The notes below the pieces were generated by a model that was not told where the DNA came from, did not search any database, and saw only the letters and a program-made list of their open reading frames with translations. A DNA stretch of 64,000 bases from Periplaneta americana (Eukaryota; Arthropoda; Insecta; Blattodea; Blattidae): positions 67,900,392 through 67,964,391 of the forward strand of contig NC_091119.1 of NCBI RefSeq assembly GCF_040183065.1, given 5' to 3'. This document shows positions 35,272-45,366 of the stretch, in pieces (the first letter of the stretch is position 1; each line of letters opens with the position of its first letter). The position numbers and the translations under genes were made by a program.

Positions 35272-38200
35272 TTAGCACAGTGATTTAGACACACATTTGT
35301 TGTCGCTTTTTCTTCGAGCCAGTCCGCTCTTACAGAAGCATCCCGGGACACAATTTTCTGTGCACACTCTTATATGCTGTCTGTAGTTGTCGCAAGTGAG
35401 TGGACATGCAGTCCCGCACTTCGTATATTCTTCATCTTCAGAGCAGCTTTCACCTGGAATTTAAAATATTTCTATTGTGTTCAAAAACTTCTGAATCTTT
35501 TTGGCTCATAAAGCTAGCAGACTAACACAAGTTATTCACAGAAACACATAGGCTATTATGCTTCAGACTTTGTCTTAAACCTAGTCTCCTCTGATAAACA
35601 TTTAACAACATGTTAAACGTTAAACATGTTGATTGAACATGTTAATGCTAATTTCATTTAACACTTTGTCAACACTGTTAAACATGTTAAACCTGATTTT
35701 CTTTGCGTGGTCCATAATAAACAGTCTATGGGATTTTAATTTAGGTAGTGTCTTATTTTCAAACTTTGGACAGTGAACTCAGATGATGATTTCAATTTTG
35801 TAATTGTTACCATTACTTGTTACAAGGCCTTGAAAAGGAAGAAAATGAGAATGTGGGTGCGGCAATATCTCAGTAAAAGACACAATGCAGAAGGTATTCC
35901 AAACGAGCTTAAAGTTGAAGATCGATTTGGATTCAAAAACTGCCTGAGAATGTCAGAACACGATTTTAATTTACTTCCTGTTATATCAAAGAACGACAAT
36001 TAAGAGCAACCATTTCATCTCAATTAAAAATATTACAGCGCGATTGATTGATTGATTGATTATAGGAGCTACGGCATGATAAATGTTAAAGGAGAGTGTA
36101 ATATCGCATAATGATTCTTTCCAAAGTGTTACGAACGTTAACATATCGGTAAGTCACCAAATACGACCATTACTGATGTCAACATAGCATTAACGTTTAG
36201 CGTACGATGAGGGTGCGAAAATTCTTTATTGTATTCTAGAAAACAGTAATAATAATTCCAATTCTCTAAAACAGTCCGCCTTCTTTGTTTTGTCTCTGTA
36301 TTCTTTTGCAGACACATCCCACAAACAAGGCTTTTCCATCAGTGCATTAATCAATTTTATTCTCTCGTCCACTCCATTATTTCGAACAACTTACAACCAA
36401 CATCAAGGATCGTATAAAAATAATTAAGAAGTGCTCCTAGTTACGAGCCACAAAATCGGAAGTTCGTTGTTGCTATGGAAACTGTACGAACTTTGCAGAA
36501 CTGTACTGACATTACACGAGTAAGTGAATTGACTTGACATGTTTTCCATTGCTGCTGGAAAACACGCCAACATGTTAAAAGTGTTAAATTCAACATATTC
36601 AGTCAACATGTTAAATGTTCAATAGTGGAGACGAGGCTTAGACTCTTGCTTTTCATGTGATCTTTTACTCTTAATGCATCGTTCGAGACATTCCACAAGA
36701 ACATGGTTATGGGAAGAAAAATAAAGAAGGTGAACGTGAGAATTCGAAATGCAGTAGAACAACAATTAGATAGCTTCAAATACGTACGGTGTATTATAAG
36801 CAGTAACATGAGCTGCTGCCAGGAAGTCAAAAAGAGGATAGCAATGTCAAAGAAAGCTTTTAATAGAAAAAGAAGCATATTTTGCGAGCCTCTGCAAAAA
36901 GAACTAAGGAAGAGACTAATGAAGTGCTTTGTGTGGAGTGTGACATTTTATTAATCAGAAATATGGACATTACGACGAAGTGAAGTGAAGTGAAGTGAAG
37001 TGAAGTGAAGTGAAGTGAAGTGAAGTGAAGTGAAGTGACTAGAAGCACTTTAAAATGATTATGAAGAAGAATGGAGAATGTATGAAATGGATAGGCAGAA
37101 TAAGAAATGAAGTTGTGCTATAAAGGGTTGGTGAAGAAAGAATAATCATGAAATTGATGAGGAAAACAAAATAAATTGACTGGTCACTGGTTAAAATAAA
37201 TTAAATGCTATACATATATGGAATTATTTCTATTTTTGTTGCAAATTTTCTAACGAGCCTGAATGTGGTAGTTTTTCTTTAATCCCAATACCTCTTATTT
37301 TATTGATGAGAGATCTGAATTCTTTCTTTTCTGAATCACCGGAATACGTATTGTAGTACAGGGTTGTTTCCGATCTCTGATAACGAATTTGAATGACGTC
37401 ATGTGCGTCAGGAATCACACCGACAGCGACAGCTGAGTTGCGGCGAGAGGTGACAGACAGACCAGTAGTGAGTGATTTCATAATCACAGTGCACGGTGTA
37501 TCACAGTAGCAAAGCCCAAGAAAATCGAGCCTTTTTGGGAGGGGTACATAACAACCTCTTTCCGATGCCAAGTACAGTTAAGTGAAAATCATAGAAGCCT
37601 GCAAAACACGTGGTTTCTAAGAAAGGCATCTTGTGTGTATCTAATAAGACTGGCAAAGCACTGATGGGATTAATTACATAGTGGAAAAAGCAAGCAAATC
37701 CCCGCTCCCCGTCACAAGTCGCCGAACCCCACAACATGATACAAATTAATTCCATTCGAGCTTTACCAATCTTATTAAGTATACAGAAAATGCCTTTCTT
37801 GGAAATAACGAAACCTCTTTTATTGCAGACTTTCTATTTTCACTTAGCTGTACTTGGCATTGAAAAGGGTCATAATGTACCCCTTCCAAAAACGTTCGAT
37901 TTTCTTGGGAATTTCTGCTGTGAGTCGCCGTGCACTTTGACTATGAGATCACTCACTACTGGTCTGTCACCTCGCGCCACAGTTCAGCTGTCGTGTGACT
38001 CCTGATGCACACGACGCCATTGAAATACGTTATCGGAGATTGGAAACAACCCTGTTTATATTTATTATGGTTTCGGCAAGAGTACTAGTCATTGGTTCAG
38101 TGTAGTTCACTTGAAATCAAGTCAATCGTATTGGACTCCTATAGACCTCAGCTAGGTATTTTTTAGAAACGCACTGGTGTTTGGTTGCAAATGTGACGAG

Positions 38201-41200
38201 TGTATGATCTTTTTGTGTTCTGTACAATTATTTTCATGCATTTTTGTTCCATTTTAATGTTTGAATTGTATGAACTTACTTGTACATAATTTCTAATAGT
38301 TCAATCAAAATAATTAATAAACTTCAGAAAAAGTAGTCTACTTCATTTATAGCAGAAAAATACTGTAATTAAAGTGGAGGTCGTTACTTTGAACACTTCA
38401 ACTTTGTAACGAGATCTGTGGCCCCACTTTGAATAGCTAATGTAGAAAATGTAATACCTAAATGTAAAATAACATGCAAAATTAAGGCCTAATACAAGAA
38501 AAATCATAACAAACTAACATCCAAATTAAACAAATACAAAATAAAACATGAAAATAGTCAAACAACAAGCAGAAATCGTCTTGTACACTGACGTTCAAAG
38601 ATACTTGATCCCTACGAATCGATAGTTTGTGTAAGTGCGGCTTCTTTAGTGATTACTTCTATGAATAGATGGCGAAGATAAGTCAGTGTCGCCAGTAGTA
38701 CATAAATATATCCGCATTATGAAAGTCAAAGTTTCAGTCCTTCTCTAAGGATTGTAAACACATTAGATTTAGCGGGAAACCGTTGATACTATCTTTTAGA
38801 CGATAATTTATACTTACTATAGGCCATAACTTACATCCATATTTTCCCAGGCACTTTTTTACCCGTTCCAATAATAGGGTCACCTATTGAGAACTAGCGG
38901 AACATCCACACCTGTGGAGTAACGGTCAGCGCGTCTGGCTGCGAAACCAGGTGGCCCGGGTTCGATTCCTGGTCGGGGCAAGTTACCTGGTTGAGGTTTT
39001 TCCGGGGTTTTCCCTCAACCCAATAATAAGCAAATGCTGGGTAACTTTAGGTGCTGGACCCCGGACTCATTTCACCGGCATTATCACCTTCATATCACTC
39101 AGACGCTAAATAACCTAGATATTGATACAGCGTCGTAAAATAACCCAATAAAATTAAAAAAAAAAAAACTAGCGGAACTATTTCAAAGTTTGTCAATTTG
39201 TTATATCTTTGGTTCTGACTTATCCCGTGGTTAGAAATTTCGCTTATACGATGAGAAAATTGGAACTCAGATATCTTTAAAAGCCAGTGTATTGTTATTG
39301 GAAGTTATCTTGAACTTCCTGAGCGGGGAGAGAGGCGCAGAAGGAAGGAAGCGCGTAACGTTGGTGGAGCCAACTGAGTTGTTTGCGCATGCTCCGCATC
39401 ATAATCTCTTGTCAAGAAACATAGAACTATTTCCTTCACTGCGTACCAGTAGTGTTACCATGGAGCAGCAACCACAGGGTAGTAATTATGGTGAAATCAT
39501 ACCACCGCGGAGAAAAAGTAACGCTGTTATCAACAGCGGAGAAAGAGAAATTATCGCAAATATAATTAAGTGTTGCGAGGGGGAAAAATTAAACAAATGT
39601 TTGCTGGAACCTCTTGATAAGGCATGTGAGAGAGCGGATAAATACTCTGGCAAAAGTATTAATTCCGTGAAGAGTATTAAAAATAATATTGAATTAGTAC
39701 AATCGAATGAACCTCTCGCTACTCCGGGAAAGAATAGGTATGTGATGTTTAGAAATTATTGCTATAATAGTTATGTACAATAGTGTGTGTACTGTAAGCG
39801 ACATAATGAATTACTGTTGTAAGTTATTATTTTGTTATAATTCTACAAAACATAATATTTCATTCCAGACTTGGGCTTGTGTAAAGTTGAAGTGGACGAT
39901 TTCGATCAACATGTCATTCTGGATACAATCGAAGAATTCTATCTTGTTCAGAAAGTAGTACCTACGATTAAGAAGATAATTCCGAATGGATCATGCCATT
40001 GACGAAATAATTAATTTTGGACCAAGCGGTGATGGTAGCAATGCTAGGGATATGGATTGCGTATAATTGCAAATTAATGTAAATTCAAATAATAAGCCTG
40101 TAAAATATTGTTATAAGAATATGTACGTATTAGCTGAAAGTGTAAGTCATGAGGCCTATATAATGTATAGAAATAGCTGTAGTAACTCCGCCATTGCCGG
40201 TCTCCAGCCCGAATGTGAGAGTGTACACATGATTATATTTAAATACTTACTCATTACACGTTAATTAAAGCCTGCTACGAAACTATGTTCTCCTCTCAAT
40301 ACCGGAGTTTCGTGAGAAGATTATACCTGTATTGAACCAAGTTCTTTTACAGTAGAGAGCCGTAAGGTGAAAGAACCAACGTTTTCTGAAAAGAGTCACG
40401 TTACCCGAGGGAGTGCCGTTACGTTGATGGGTACATGCCGTCCGAGCAGTTCGAAAGAAAGACTTAGGGCAGTGTTTCTCAAACTTTTTTGAAATAGGGA
40501 CCACTTTTTTAAGTCAGAACAGTTCTGCGGACCACCTTATTCTTGTTCCGTTCGAAAGCATATTTATCATTTTTGTAGTATATTTTAATATCAGTATACT
40601 TGTATTTTAAAATAGAATCAATTAATTAAAAGTAATTAAATTACTTTAATTTATATTAGTATTAACTAATTAAGCTAATGTTAATAAAAGAAAATTCATT
40701 TATGTTTCTTTAATAATTCAAGGATAATCTTTAACTTACTAACCAATAAATAAATAAACAAACAAACAAAGAAACAAAAAACAAACAAAAAACAAACGAA
40801 CAAACAAACAAATAAACAAACAGACAGACAAATAAATAAATAAATAAATAAATAATGAGATGAATGAACCTGCCGATTCTTGAACAGCTATTCTATATTT
40901 GGACTATGCTGGCAAGCTTAATTCGGAGATTGTCGATTTCGGTAGTCTACTTTACTTTTATTAGAGTTAGTAATGAAAACCCTTTCTCACACAGATACGT
41001 AGAAGAAAACTGAATTATAATTTCTAAAGCACCATTGTACAGTTCACTATATTCTCTTTTCACTTGCGATGAGGTCCAGAAATTAACCATACCTTCTGCT
41101 TGGGATTTCATTTTAAGCCTGTCTCATTCGAGAGTTCAATTAACTGTTATCATTCACTCAATGAATGTTTGTTAGTTTCAACATCGCAATGAAAGTGATC

Positions 41201-42028
41201 ACGAACCCATGAACATTTGTCATATTTACTTGGAAAATAAGATTCAAATTGTGACCTCAGAGTCGTGTTATTGGTGTACGACGTACAGTATGTGACCATT
41301 TCAATGTGCAGACTGGGTGTCAGCAAAACTATTAAGAAAGTCATAAATACATGAAAAGGTTCGGTCCTCTGTTATGAATTTGGGTGGTCCCTGGCTGGGT
41401 TACAGGGGCGGTGCCAGATGTGCAGGGAAAAGATGGCGAGAAACACCACGTTCATAGAGCTTTAAATCCCTCTTTTGTTGTTGAGAGTAGAGTGAGAAGT
41501 CAGTAGACGAATAGGGTAATAAATTCCATAAAATATCAGTACTGAGAGAAAAAGTGAAAGGCGATTGCCATTTGTCATTTCCAAACTCTGAGATTTTCAG
41601 TTATTAAGTGATACGCAATTTGTTTGAATTTTATTTTTTCTTCTGCCTTTTTTGAAGGACCAGAAGGGCAGATCTCGAGGATCACAGGTGGTCTGCGGAC
41701 CATAGTTTGAGAAACGCTGACTTAGGAGATGCAAGGTTCAATATAACTTGCAATAATAGTACGTGTTAAGTGCACGATGCATGGCCTATCTATCAGGAGC
41801 GCGGTTTCTATGCTCTAGCGGCGAAAGGAGAAATTTCGAACCACCGCCGGTTTATTAGCAAAATACTGTATGTTCCTTATATCACGTACTTCCTACCATG
41901 TAACGTTGTAACATGAGATCCTTAACACTCTGTATACTCAGTTCAAACTTACCTTCAGCCGACGCTATAAAGCTGTTTGCTAAGAATAACACAACTAACG
42001 ACCAGAACATTTTCCTCAATGTAGCCAT
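35272..42028 (-). CDS. Secreted TIL-domain cysteine-rich protein (protease-inhibitor-like), two exons
   Basis: The coding join is complement 41953-42028 plus 35272-35453, 258 nt, 85 residues. Exon 1 encodes MATLRKMFWSLVVLFLANSF followed by IASAE: a classic signal peptide with cleavage likely after ASA. It ends GAA-G at a GTAAGT donor. Exon 2 opens after AATTCCAG with GT-GAA-AGC-TGC, so the phase-1 junction encodes Gly. The mature part has ten cysteines in the TIL pattern: SCSEDEEYTKCGTACPLTC, then VCTENCVPGCFC and finally KCVSKSLC before TAA. TIL proteins of this size are secreted serine-protease inhibitors or related peptides. The reactive bond normally lies between Cys5 and Cys6, here CTENC, placing Glu at P1, unusual for trypsin- or chymotrypsin-type targets. 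The 6499-bp intron is mostly transposons. Both exons are intact; expression is unproven. Confidence 0.85.
35579..36637 (+). mobile_element. PIF/Harbinger element remnant
   Basis: Ends acctagtctcctctgataaa and, read inward from the right, gcctcgtctccactattgaa, both running into gaacatttaaca/aacatttaaca-type subterminal repeats rich in aacatgttaa. Flanks are taa on the left and tta on the right, near the 3-bp TWA duplication of the superfamily. It lies in the TIL gene intron, 126 bp from the second exon. Confidence 0.65.
35773..36003 (+). pseudogene. HARBI1-like transposase N-terminal fragment
   Basis: The frame contains RKKMRMWVRQYLSKR and FKNCLRMSEHDFNLLPVISK, matching the start of HARBI1/PIF transposases (rRWWVRpwl...F.n.lRMs...Fd.LL..v). 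It stops where the family continues with the E-A-I-x-x-x-E-R-L block. No DDE residues remain. Confidence 0.65.
36690..37195 (+). pseudogene. LINE reverse transcriptase C-terminal fragment
   Basis: The + strand encodes KIKKVNVRIRNAVEQQLDSF then KYVRCIISSNMSCCQEVKKR, RKRSIFCEPLQKELRKRLMK and CFVWSVTFY, a stop, then SEIWTLRRSEVK. This is the post-catalytic region of LINEs with the YGxExWTLR motif. A GTGAA array interrupts it at 36976-37037; after it, MIMKKNGECMKWIGRIR-type sequence continues the family tail. Confidence 0.75.
36976..37037. repeat. (GTGAA)n microsatellite inside the LINE frame
   Basis: About twelve units of gtgaa/gaagt arise exactly at the LRRSEVK codons cgaagtgaagtgaag. Confidence 0.95.
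37359..38054. mobile_element. Palindromic foldback MITE, copy 2
   Basis: The same ends and internal palindrome as 45-671 (CAGGGTTGTTTCCGATCTC; shared internal words such as ttggaaataacgaaac and gtgatttcataatc). It is flanked by ta on the left and tt on the right, so the duplication is imperfect. It lies in the TIL gene intron. Confidence 0.85.
38904..39166 (+). mobile_element. tRNA-derived SINE, family 1, with perfect 12-bp TSD and poly(A)
   Basis: The duplication aactagcggaac stands at 38892-38903 and 39167-39178. The head has box A (about 38913-38924, gtggagtaacgg) and box B (ggttcgattcctgg, about 38959-38972); the body has ttgaggtttttccggggttt and ccctcaaccc; the tail is aaaattaaaaaaaaaaaa. 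This is the cleanest copy of the family in the window. Confidence 0.95.
39460..39995 (+). pseudogene. Transposon-derived two-exon gene fragment (IS630/Tc-like N-terminal region)
   Basis: From an ATG at 39460 the frame reads MEQQPQGSNYGEIIPPRRKS and INSGEREIIANIIKCCEGEK, then a hydrophilic stretch ending ATPGKNR at an AG/GTATGT donor (39738). After an acceptor TTCCAG (ends 39868) comes DLGLCKVEVDDFDQHVILDT and FYLVQKVVPTIKKIIP, then a stop. The DDFD...I...FY...VPTIKK pattern is what I know from the N-terminal region of multi-exon DDE transposase genes in insects. Joining at these two sites does not keep the frame, and the catalytic part is absent, so I treat it as a broken transposon gene. It lies antisense in the TIL intron. 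Confidence 0.5.
40741..40855. repeat. Simple repeat (AAAC/AAAT)n
   Basis: Interrupted tetranucleotide array of aaac then aaat units inside the hAT element. Confidence 0.9.
40870..41344 (-). pseudogene. hAT transposase pseudogene, Charlie/ZBED-like
   Basis: On the - strand: LRSQFESYFPSKYDKCSWVR, DHFHCDVETNKHSLSE, then in shifted frames ELSNETGLK, SSTYLCEKGFSLLTLIKVK and a final NRQVHSSH. This is the C-terminal third of a Charlie/ZBED transposase in the right order (FP, W-V-x-x-P-F, E-L-S, YLCExGFS). Several stops and frameshifts. Confidence 0.8.
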
Positions 42029-42486
42029 TGCTTCTTTATGACTTCCAATGCAGGATTTGCGTTAACCAGTTTACTCACTACCTTTTCATGCACATTACCT
42101 CACCCAGGAACGTGGGGGATTCAGAAGGTCGAACTTTACGTTACAACTTACTGATAACTATTGTGCTGCTAATGATAACTTGGGAAGAATGACGGAACTG
42201 GAAAAAACCAGTCAACAAAAGAGCGTAGTTTTTCAAGCCAAAGTTTAAAAAGAGATTATTTCTAGCCTACTGCGCACATAAATTTGACAGGAAATTAAAA
42301 AAAAGACGCTCCTGTTTTATTAAGTTTTATTTACAAACTACATAAACAAATCTGACATTCTTTTTTATGTGTATATAATAATCGTCTTGTAACAATGACA
42401 AATATAGTGTACACTTGGTCAAACTAAAAGTGACCGGTCTCTTGAGCAACGAAAATTTTCTAAGTCCCTTCGGGTGAGCGCGCAGT
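42029..42486. other. Presumed 5' flank of the TIL gene
   Basis: Upstream (- strand sense) of the signal-peptide exon. I see no convincing TATA box or initiator, and no repeat. Confidence 0.35.
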
Positions 42487-43124
42487 TCACAACCGTAAAT
42501 CTCCGTGCGCCGCTTTAGTTAACTCCATAATACCAGAAAATTCGGGGGATAAATCACGTTCGTACACTTTTCTATAAAATGAATAATCAAAATATTCACT
42601 ATTGTAATTTACCTTCACTTTATTGTGGAAATTATTCCGTATGCATTCAAATATAACGATGTCTCTGAAAATGCCCAAAGTTTTCTACCAGGGTCAGCTG
42701 GATTTGGTATGGAACACTTAAGTTTCTTTTGTTGCAGAGTATTTCCAAACATTTCCATAACTTTTTATTAGATTGGCTACCATCTGACGTGGAACCAATG
42801 ACTCTAACACTGGCTTGTTCTGACTGTAAGATAACCTGGACGAGAATTTTTTTTTTCGAAAATGTCACCAGGGATGGCGTTCAGGCTATCATATATTGCT
42901 ATGGATTGAACCCAGCTATAAACAAAGGGAAGAATCATGAAAATTGGAGTATAATTTGCAGGTTAATTCTTGCTTACTTCTGAAGTAAAATTTTTCAAAT
43001 CAACAAAGCAGCCTATTTTTAATAAATTCGAGTTAAATTGAATTTCTTCTCTGAGTTCAACTTTGTCAAATGTAAGCGTTCCGGCACGATCATTCTTTAT
43101 ATCAGAGGGACATTTAAGACCCTT
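42487..43124 (-). pseudogene. P-like (THAP9-type) transposase, RNase H-like part
   Basis: On the - strand: LKGLKCPSDIKNDRAGTLTF, DKVELREEIQFNSN, IGCFVDLKNFT, then in other frames VRVIGSTSDGSQSNKKLWKC and FRDIVIFECIRNNFHNKVK. This follows P-element/THAP9 transposases: D-E-x-x-L then GfvD, then V-x-D-G-x-x-N-x-x-x-W, then F-x-D-x-x-H-x-x-K-x-x-R-N-N. Several positions are altered and there are frameshifts, so it is dead. The N-terminal coiled-coil part lies at 45607-45931, separated by two nested transposons. Confidence 0.6.
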
Positions 43125-43125
43125 C

Positions 43126-44234
43126 AATTGAGAAACGTTTTTGCTAAACTCGATAGATGCAACCACATAGTTGTAGCAAAACTCAATAGCTGACCAACTG
43201 TACGAAAGAAAATAACATAGCAACGAGATAGCAGAGGATGCAATCCTGTGACTTCTGTTTTATGGCATTTCCTTAATGAGCTAGAAAATAAGTTGTCAGA
43301 TATTAGTCCCTCCGCTATATTTTTATTCTCCGATTCGTGTTCAGGCCAAAACAAGAATAACAATGTAATGACAATGCTGATAGGGTTTCTTGAAAAGAGC
43401 CAAGTATTCTTTTCGATCCATAATTTCTTTCCAGTCCGTGGTCATAGTTATATGGCTCCGGATAGACTATTTGGAAGAATAGAGAAAGATGTCAGAAAAC
43501 GGGAGAGCATTCTCTCACCTCAGAAATACCATCGAATACTGGAGAACCATGGCAAAGTTAAAATCCTAACAACTGATTGAGAAGGACTTGATTTGAAAAC
43601 AAGTGCAAAGAAAGTGCTTAAAACTAAACTCCCATTCCAAAGGTCAGTGTGTTATTTCCTACAACAAACATCGATGCAACAACAAACGAAATGTAACTGT
43701 GTCTGTTCAACAAACTTTCACAGCTCTACCTGCAGAGAGTTCAGTCTTCAAAGATGCTTTCAAAATACGCAAAAAAAGAAATATTCCAAGCGCTTGTATT
43801 ACCGAAAATTAGCATGTTCACCACAGAAAAAGTAAGGCTGTTTTGAAACTCATGAAATTTTTTCAAGTACCCGATGAGGCAAAACTGTTCTACAAAGAGA
43901 TTGAAGATGTTCAAGTAACATAGAGAAGGTTTTGTATATTATACAAGTAAAATTAATTATAAAAGGCATGCAATTTGTGTTCATTATGTAATTTTTGATT
44001 TGCATCTATCTAGTGTTGCAAAAACTTTCATTTTTTGAAGATAATAAATTTGGTTATGTGACTAAAGTTATTCAGTGGCTTACAAGTTATTTCAAAGATA
44101 TCATGTAATACAGAAAAACATATCCTAATATTATATCTCCAGCCCACAACATAAACTGTGTATACAATAAAACTCGTTTTCTGAGAAAAGTAGTTTTGTA
44201 CATCTATCGAGTTTAGCAAAAACGCTCCTCAATT
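43126..44234 (+). mobile_element. TIR element carrying a DUF7869-like gene, inserted in the P-like gene
   Basis: The ends form an inverted repeat of about 36 bp: aattgagaaacgtttttgct at 43126 and aattgaggagcgtttttgct read inward from 44234, identical for the last 24 bases (cg...gatagatg). Trinucleotide ttc flanks both sides (43123-43125 and 44235-44237), a possible 3-bp duplication. It encloses the gene at 43228-43923 in full. The class of transposon is not one I can name. Confidence 0.7.
43228..43923 (+). pseudogene. DUF7869-like transposon protein, truncated and frameshifted
   Basis: From about 43228: AILTSVLWHFLNELENKLSD, FLFSDSCSGQNKNNNVMTML, FFPVRGHSYMAPDRLFGRIE then SPQKYHRILENHGKVKILTT. 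The SDxCxGQNKN and GHxxxxPDRxFGxIE motifs are what I know from the DUF7869 family found in transposons of insects and other animals; Asp and His in them may be catalytic (inference). An in-frame TGA at 43578 stands where DW would be expected, then LKTSAKKVLKTKLPF, a frameshift, SVQQTFTALPAESSVFKDAF, another shift and LMKFFQVPDEAKLFYKEIED before the final TAG (43921). The N-terminal part of the family is missing. Confidence 0.6.
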
Positions 44235-44559
44235 TTCTTAAGGTGCGTGCACACTTAGCGAACGAACAACGAACGAATGATGAAGCAAAACTTCGTTGTT
44301 CGTTCGCTGTTTGGAGCAACGTACAAATAATCAGCAAATTGTCAGAAAACATTCACGTTCGCTGATTATCCGCAATAAAGGCAGACGGAAATATAACTAT
44401 AGCAAGCGCAGCCGTTGTTATTATAGGCAGTTTAACAAAAAGAAAGTTAAAAACCAAAAGGCGATGGTAAAAGTCACAATCAATATAGAAGCACTGACTT
44501 GCTTCATGATTTACGTCGAATGGAATCGGGACAGTTTCACAACTTCTGTCGCATTTCAG

Positions 44560-44790
44560 AAACAGACTTCGAAATATGTATTACTGTGCAAAATAGGGCC
44601 AAAATTTTCCAAGAAAGACACAGGCTGGCGAGAAGCAATAACTATTCAGGAAAGACTAGCATTAACACTTCGATATCTCGCTACAGGAAATTCGTATACA
44701 AGTTTAATGTATTTATTCAAAGTGTCGAAATAGCTGATTACCAGGATTGTTCCAGAAGTATGTACAGCTATAATTGCGGAACTGGATGAT
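44560..44790 (+). pseudogene. HARBI1-like transposase fragment
   Basis: The frame reads KIGPKFSKKDTGWREAITIQ, ERLALTLRYLATGNSYTSLM, YLFKVSK, a stop, and (next codons) IVPEVC-type residues ending in ELDDF. This is the N-terminal helix-turn-helix-like block of HARBI1/PIF transposases (REaIxxxERLAvTLRfLATGdSyxsLxylFriSkxTIsxIIpEVC). The DDE residues beyond are deleted. Confidence 0.8.
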
Positions 44791-44928
44791 TTTATTAAGG
44801 CATGATTGCAAGACAGGGGAAAGTTTCAGTACACGGATACCTCTCTGACAATAATTATTTTAAAATATTGAAAGGAAAGATTTGTCTGTGTTTGTCGAAT
44901 GCGCATCATGCTTATGAAAAGGCACTTT

Positions 44929-45366
44929 TCAGTGCCAACAATTTATTTTGTGTGCACAAGGTTGGAACATTGTTTTTTCTGGGCGTGAATTTGTCCGAAA
45001 GGAACGACATATATTTGTATGCGAACCAAGTTGACTCGTACACTTCATCACTTCCCATTCCAGATCTTTTTGTGGACTTCTGTCCTTCCCTCCGGTATGA
45101 TCTCTGTAGGGACTCAATTTTCTTTTTGACTTCTGCTCCCTACAATAAACAACAAACATGTATCCACTGAAAATAAATAAGCAAAAATAATTTCCAAAAT
45201 TTTGACTATCTTACAGCTGAACATATTTCCAATAGATTTCCAAACATTATGTTTTCTTACTTTATTGTGGTAAGTAGGATGCTTGGGATTCCATTAAGTT
45301 TCCTGCCCCCTATATGCATTAATAAGATTTATAACACGTCTTCCGTCCACTCCAGTTTCGACATCC
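44929..45366 (-). pseudogene. MADF/Myb-like second protein of the Harbinger element
   Basis: On the - strand an ATG at about 45363 opens MSKLEWTEDV, then after a frame change NLINAYRGQET, stop, WNPKHPTYHNKVRKHNVWKS and IGNM. This fits a MADF domain (W...v..LI..y...L W.p.hp.Y.nk.....W..I...m), the DNA-binding partner protein of Harbinger transposons. A further frame (44929-45159) may be its C-terminal part. Confidence 0.6.

Larger units (their letters stand above)
40470..41719 (-). mobile_element. hAT (Charlie/ZBED-type) element with 7/8 TSD
   Basis: Ends CAGTGTTTCTCAAACT and, read inward, CAGCGTTTCTCAAACTATGG. Flanks acttaggg (40462-40469) and acttagga (41720-41727) agree at seven of eight bases. 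The interior has an aaac/aaat repeat (40741-40855) and a transposase remnant on the - strand. It is in the TIL intron. Confidence 0.88.

Noticed and set aside
36860-37048. - strand frame with repeated Thr-Ser-Leu-His-Phe
   Set aside because: It is the antisense reading of the GTGAA microsatellite.
43124-43363. - strand frame opposite the DUF7869-like gene
   Set aside because: It is the shadow of the SDSCSGQNKN region on the other strand.
44929-45170. + strand frame overlapping the MADF-like piece as a separate gene
   Set aside because: It is antisense to the MADF/Myb-like remnant of the Harbinger element and shows no family motif of its own.
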